From the NCBI GenBank assembly GCA_964537525.1, contig CAZIAB010000032.1, positions 1-9,099 of the forward strand: a DNA stretch of 9,099 nt, read 5' to 3'. Under the pieces are notes generated by a model. The model saw only the letters and a program-made list of their open reading frames with translations, made no database searches and was not told the DNA's origin. Shown here piece by piece: positions 5,914 to 9,099 of this stretch (position 1 is the first letter of the stretch; every line of letters begins with the position of its first letter). This stretch comes from CAYMDJ01 sp964537525. Lineage in GTDB: Archaea > Aenigmatarchaeota > Aenigmatarchaeia > QMZP01. Both the position numbers and the translations under genes were made by a program.

Positions 5914-7728
5914 ATGCTGGATTACGGAATCGTTGGCAACTGCATAACGTGCGCCTTGGTAAAGAAGGACACCTCCCTGGACTGGATGTGCTTCCCTGAC
6001 TTCAGCAGCCCCAGCGTCTTCGCAAGGATACTTGACAGGGAGAAGGGGGGAACCTTCAGGATTATTCCCGTAGGCAGATACAGGATAAGCCAGAGATACC
6101 TCCCGAACACGGCCATACTGGAGACCATATTCGACGGCAGGGGGAAGTCGTTCGTAGTCTATGACTTCTTCCCGAGGTACAAGAGGCTCCTGGGAGGGAG
6201 GCAGGAGAAGCTGATAAAGGTCAACAGCTTCGTGAGGATAGTGAGGCCCCTCAGGGGGAAGCCGAGGATAAGGGTAATATATGACCCCCGTCCCGAATAC
6301 GCAACAGAGGAGTGCGGCCTTGAGGAGAGTGACGGCAGGTTCGTGTGCGGTAAGAGCATGAGCAGCGTAACCCTTGCCTCCAACGTCCCCATGGAATCCA
6401 TAAGGGATTCTAAAGAGATGATTCTTGACCACACGAGATACTTCATAATAGGCGGCGATGGCAATAAGCAATACAGCGTCAAAAAATGCACCAAGCTCCT
6501 CACTGACACCAGGAAATACTGGCTGGGGTGGTGCGGGACGCTGATTCTTCCTGAGGAGAACAGGAGTATGATAATAAGGTCAGCGATAACCCTCAAGCTC
6601 CTCACCTACAGCGCGACAGGGGCGATAATAGCAGCCCCCACAACTTCCATTACAGAGGAGATTGGCGCGGACAGGACCTTTGACTACAGGATATGCTTCA
6701 TCAGGGATGCGGCTTTCTGCGTTGACGCACTGAAAAAGATTGGCAGGGATTACGAGCCAAAGAAGCTGATTGAGTTCGTGCTCAACAGGATTCTCTCGGA
6801 CGACCACATACAGCCACTCTATGGAATCAACGGGGAAACGAACCTTGCGGAGAAGGAACTCGGCCACCTCACGGGCTTCATGGGCTCCATGCCCGTCAGG
6901 ATAGGCAATGCCGCATACAAGCAGAGGCAGAACGACATATACGGCGAGATAATAGACATAATCTACCTCTACTTCGTCTATTATGAGTATGAGAAGAAGA
7001 TGACGAAGAAATACTGGAGGTTCATTAGGTACGTGGTCAACCAGATAAAGTTCAACTGGCACAGGAAGGACAGCAGCATATGGGAATACAGGGAGCTGGA
7101 GGACCACTACACCTATTCCAAGTTCATGTGCTACATAGGAGTGGACAGGGCAATAAAGATTGCCCAGCACTTCGGCAGGGACGAACTCGTGAACGAGTGG
7201 CTGCCCCTGAGGGACGAGATAATGGAGGACTTCATGAGCAAGGGCTATGACAAAGAGCTCAATTCCTTCACCATCGCCTACGGGAAGAAGTACATTGACG
7301 CTTCCCACCTGCTGATGGCATACCACGAGTTCCTCGGCAGGGACGACCCAAGGCTGGTGAATACAGTAAAGGCGATATACAGGAATCTCAGAAAGAACTA
7401 CATGGTCCAGAGGTATACGATGGAGGACGATTTCGGTAAAAGGGGGATTGCCCTGACAATATGCACCTTCTGGTTGATAGACGCCCTCTATTACATAGGG
7501 GAGGAGGAGAAGGCAAGGGAGCTCTTCAAAAAGATAATAAAGAAGGCAAACCATCTGGGGCTCTTCTCAGAGAGCATTGACACCAGTACAGGCAGGATAC
7601 TCGGGAACTTCCCCCAGGGCTACACCCACATAGGACTTATAAACACCTCCATCCTCCTGAGCGAATGGTCGTCCAAGAGGAAGAAGATTGACTGGAGCAT
7701 ATTTCCCAAGAGGAAGAAGTGGTTCTAG
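5914..7728 (+). CDS. Glycoside hydrolase family 15 (glucoamylase or trehalase type)
   Basis: This is an inverting alpha-glucosidase of family GH15, releasing glucose from glycogen, starch, maltodextrin or trehalose. The 604 residues show the N-terminal beta-sandwich of GH15 (GNCITCALVKKDTSLDWMCFPDFSS at 8-32; QRYLPNTAILET at 60-71). The (alpha/alpha)6 barrel follows. It contains DRTFDYRICFIRDAAF (253-268), the general acid E391 in SSIWEYRELEDHYTYSKFMCYIGVDRA, and the presumed general base E553 in GLFSESIDTSTG. The typical NFPQGYTHIGLINTS follows at 565-579. Both catalytic glutamates are present. There is no signal peptide, so it should act in the cytoplasm, on stored glycogen or trehalose rather than external starch. 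GGTGAAAG at 5905-5912 is a likely ribosome-binding site before ATG 5914. A T-rich ATTTTTATTT at 5874-5883 might be a second promoter, though read-through from glk is simpler. Glucoamylase and archaeal trehalase share this fold and cannot be told apart here. Confidence 0.92.
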   Translation: MLDYGIVGNCITCALVKKDTSLDWMCFPDFSSPSVFARILDREKGGTFRIIPVGRYRISQRYLPNTAILETIFDGRGKSFVVYDFFPRYKRLLGGRQEKLIKVNSFVRIVRPLRGKPRIRVIYDPRPEYATEECGLEESDGRFVCGKSMSSVTLASNVPMESIRDSKEMILDHTRYFIIGGDGNKQYSVKKCTKLLTDTRKYWLGWCGTLILPEENRSMIIRSAITLKLLTYSATGAIIAAPTTSITEEIGADRTFDYRICFIRDAAFCVDALKKIGRDYEPKKLIEFVLNRILSDDHIQPLYGINGETNLAEKELGHLTGFMGSMPVRIGNAAYKQRQNDIYGEIIDIIYLYFVYYEYEKKMTKKYWRFIRYVVNQIKFNWHRKDSSIWEYRELEDHYTYSKFMCYIGVDRAIKIAQHFGRDELVNEWLPLRDEIMEDFMSKGYDKELNSFTIAYGKKYIDASHLLMAYHEFLGRDDPRLVNTVKAIYRNLRKNYMVQRYTMEDDFGKRGIALTICTFWLIDALYYIGEEEKARELFKKIIKKANHLGLFSESIDTSTGRILGNFPQGYTHIGLINTSILLSEWSSKRKKIDWSIFPKRKKWF

Positions 7729-7847
7729 ACACCTTCTCGGACAGTAAACGCCCAATCTGCATCTCCAATATAACCGTTGCAGAGATGTCTCGTGTCATAT
7801 TGCAAAGACGAGACACGAAAACGTGTACGAAAAGACCGCTACCGCAT
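7729..7847. other. Convergent intergenic gap with nested inverted repeats, possible two-way terminator
   Basis: The GH15 gene and the minus-strand SdpI-like gene end facing each other across these 119 bases. TGTCTCGT (7786-7793) is complementary to ACGAGACA (7808-7815). CGTGTC (7791-7796) is complementary to GACACG (7812-7817). ACACG-AAAA-CGTGT (7813-7826) forms a third, tight hairpin. The three are mutually exclusive because they share 7812-7817. None is followed by a long T-run; on the minus strand the tight hairpin has a TTTT loop. A transcription end site for one or both genes is plausible. I see no gene in the gap. Confidence 0.4.
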
Positions 7848-8480
7848 CTAGTTCCCTTTCTGGTACTCGAAGTATGAGAAGACGACCGTGTAAACGGCGA
7901 CTGCAATGACAGGTACTATCACGAACCAGATCGCATAATCCCCGAACACGATTCCGGCCACAGCTATGACCCCGCAGAGCTTGAATAGCTTCCCCCCAAT
8001 TTTATGGGTCTTGTTCCACACCCTGTCGCTGCTCATGGTCCAGGGAGTCCTTATCCCTATGAACCAGTTCCTCTTGGCGTTCTCTGTCAGTATCCCGATG
8101 TAATAGAACAGCCCCCCGAGCGCCGGGACCATCATGATGGTCATGCTGAACCTGAACCCGAGCGACCAGAACAGTGTCAGAAGGTAGATGTAGAACATGA
8201 AGGCAATGATAAGGAGGATGAACCCCTCGTAGTATTTCATGAACTTCATTATGTTGTGCTTAAGGGGGTCTATCTTCGGTATCCAAACGAACAGGAGGTA
8301 CATCCCCACCAGGACCATCGGCATCAGGAAGAGCCCCCAGAGCTTGGGCATGTATCCGTCAACCTCACCCGCTGCGTTCCAGTGCGAGGCCATCTGCTCG
8401 GGCACCTGCGGATAGAGATAAACAGCTATCACAAAGGATGCGATTATTATCCCCCAGATAACAGCATTGGTTAGTTTCAT
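7848..8480 (-). CDS. SdpI-family membrane protein with DUF1648 domain
   Basis: This is an integral membrane protein of 210 residues with about six predicted helices (about 6-24, 47-67, 87-107, 113-132, 163-181 and 184-204). The N-terminal DUF1648 signature is PEQMASHWNAAGEVDGYMPK (27-46). The C-terminal SdpI signature is NWFIGIRTPWTMSSDRVWNKTHKIGGKLF (138-166). In Bacillus subtilis, SdpI gives immunity to the SdpC cannibalism toxin and helps sequester the repressor SdpR. Most archaeal members have no known toxin partner, and none is seen here, so the immunity role should not be assumed. A TATA-like TTATTAA on this strand lies about 25 bases before the ATG, suggesting a short or leaderless transcript. 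Alternatively it is co-transcribed with the hydrolase gene 32 bases upstream. Confidence 0.9.
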   Translation of the reverse strand: MKLTNAVIWGIIIASFVIAVYLYPQVPEQMASHWNAAGEVDGYMPKLWGLFLMPMVLVGMYLLFVWIPKIDPLKHNIMKFMKYYEGFILLIIAFMFYIYLLTLFWSLGFRFSMTIMMVPALGGLFYYIGILTENAKRNWFIGIRTPWTMSSDRVWNKTHKIGGKLFKLCGVIAVAGIVFGDYAIWFVIVPVIAVAVYTVVFSYFEYQKGN

Positions 8481-8500
8481 GATAATTAATTGTCCTGATT

Positions 8501-8509
8501 GTTAATAAC
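8501..8509 (-). promoter_or_regulatory. TATA-like box for the SdpI-family gene
   Basis: On the minus strand GTTATTAAC is preceded by the purine-rich GAAAG, resembling a BRE-TATA pair. It is centred about 25 bases before the ATG at 8480, with no ribosome-binding site between, so a leaderless mRNA would fit. It partly overlaps the spacer just after the upstream gene's stop codon. Confidence 0.35.
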
Positions 8510-8512
8510 CTT

Positions 8513-9099
8513 TCAGGAACCGGGCCTTTCGACCCTGAACATCTTGCCATGACCGGGGATTATATAATCAGCGATTTCCAGAATCTTTTTCCTGCTTTCA
8601 ATCAACTGCTCCTTGTTTTTCATATAGGGGTCTTTGTGATTTAACAGGCTTTCCCTGTCGGTCTTCTGTTCCTCATCGTCACCCCACCAGAACAAGTCAC
8701 CGGCAACCACGACAACCCCCTTTTCTGACTTAACGATTACGCAGATGTGGGACAGGTCATGCCCCGGCGTTTTGATTAGCTCTATTTTTGTTCCCGGAAT
8801 CCTACCTTCATGGTCAACAGACTTCCCGTCAAAAGTGAATATAGAACATGGGTCAACAGCCCTGGATTTCCTGAACAGTGCCGTGAGGAGCATGTGATCC
8901 GTGTGGGTGTGCGTCAAGATGACATAATCAATATCATCATAGGCAAGGTTCTCCTTCCTGAGTGCCTCTTTCAGCATCGGCTCGTTCATGCCCGGGTCCA
9001 CGACAATATTTTTCCCGCTGTCCCTTATCAGGGTGGTAGTGGAGGATACCATCTCAGTTCCATCTTCCTCCCTTACATAACCCTCAACAAGAATCTTCA
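8513..9099 (-). CDS. Metallo-beta-lactamase-fold hydrolase (5' end at window edge)
   Basis: This is a cytoplasmic MBL-fold metal-dependent hydrolase. The frame stays open from the internal ATG at 9052 to the window edge, adding residues KILVEGYVREEDGTE. The last two bases read TG, so the start codon is probably an ATG, GTG or TTG whose first base lies one position outside; the protein would then be about 195 residues. Counting from that start, all metal ligands are present: T-H64-T-H66-T-D68-H69, H114 in KTPGH, D135 in VVAGD and H184 in IPGHG. The full set suggests a two-metal active enzyme. The compact size and lack of extra domains resemble small archaeal MBL proteins of the MBLAC1/glyoxalase-II-like group. 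The substrate is not deducible. The SdpI-family gene follows 32 bases downstream in the same direction. Confidence 0.9.
   Translation of the reverse strand, partial: KILVEGYVREEDGTEMVSSTTTLIRDSGKNIVVDPGMNEPMLKEALRKENLAYDDIDYVILTHTHTDHMLLTALFRKSRAVDPCSIFTFDGKSVDHEGRIPGTKIELIKTPGHDLSHICVIVKSEKGVVVVAGDLFWWGDDEEQKTDRESLLNHKDPYMKNKEQLIESRKKILEIADYIIPGHGKMFRVERPGS

Noticed and set aside
6580..7554. Long 324-codon open frame on the minus strand opposite the GH15 gene
   Set aside because: It is a shadow of the GH15 reading frame: its residue composition is odd (many V, L, Y, P runs), it has no recognisable motif, and the plus strand has full GH15 signatures.

Overview
The window looks archaeal, from a moderately GC-rich genome that uses AGG for arginine and ATA for isoleucine heavily. 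The evidence is a multi-subunit pyruvate:ferredoxin oxidoreductase (separate gamma, delta and alpha genes), TATA-like boxes about 25 bases before start codons, short or absent leaders, and an RNA element of the archaeal bulge-helix-bulge (BHB) type. A bacterial-type glucokinase beside a GH15 glucan hydrolase would fit a DPANN lineage such as Micrarchaeota, but that placement is only a guess.

Left part (1-3317): porC and porD overlap by ATGA. An AT-rich LAGLIDADG homing-endonuclease gene then lies on the opposite strand, filling the porD-porA gap. porA follows, but its reading frame is broken at 2251-2282. Removing exactly 32 bases there restores the conserved YPITPQ-TH junction. Those same 32 bases fold into a BHB splice motif: a 10-bp intron hairpin, bulge AAA, a 4-bp central helix and bulge AGA. 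The cut positions predicted from the fold and from the protein agree. I read this as a tRNA-type intron in an mRNA, with a free-standing homing endonuclease about 155 bases away as a possible mobility partner. This is the main discovery of the window. No porB is visible.

Middle part (3318-7728): a MacB/FtsX-type permease without an ATPase gene is followed by a 220-base intergenic region. That region carries two 53-bp direct repeats, each with an operator-like dyad and a hairpin. Then come glk (glucokinase) and a GH15 glucoamylase/trehalase-type enzyme, probably co-expressed. Together they would release glucose from a glucan or trehalose and phosphorylate it for glycolysis; the resulting pyruvate is the substrate of the Por complex to the left.

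Right part (7729-9099): a 119-base convergent gap with nested inverted repeats is followed by two minus-strand genes. One encodes an SdpI/DUF1648 membrane protein. The other encodes a metallo-beta-lactamase-fold hydrolase that runs to the window edge and appears to lack only the first base of its start codon.
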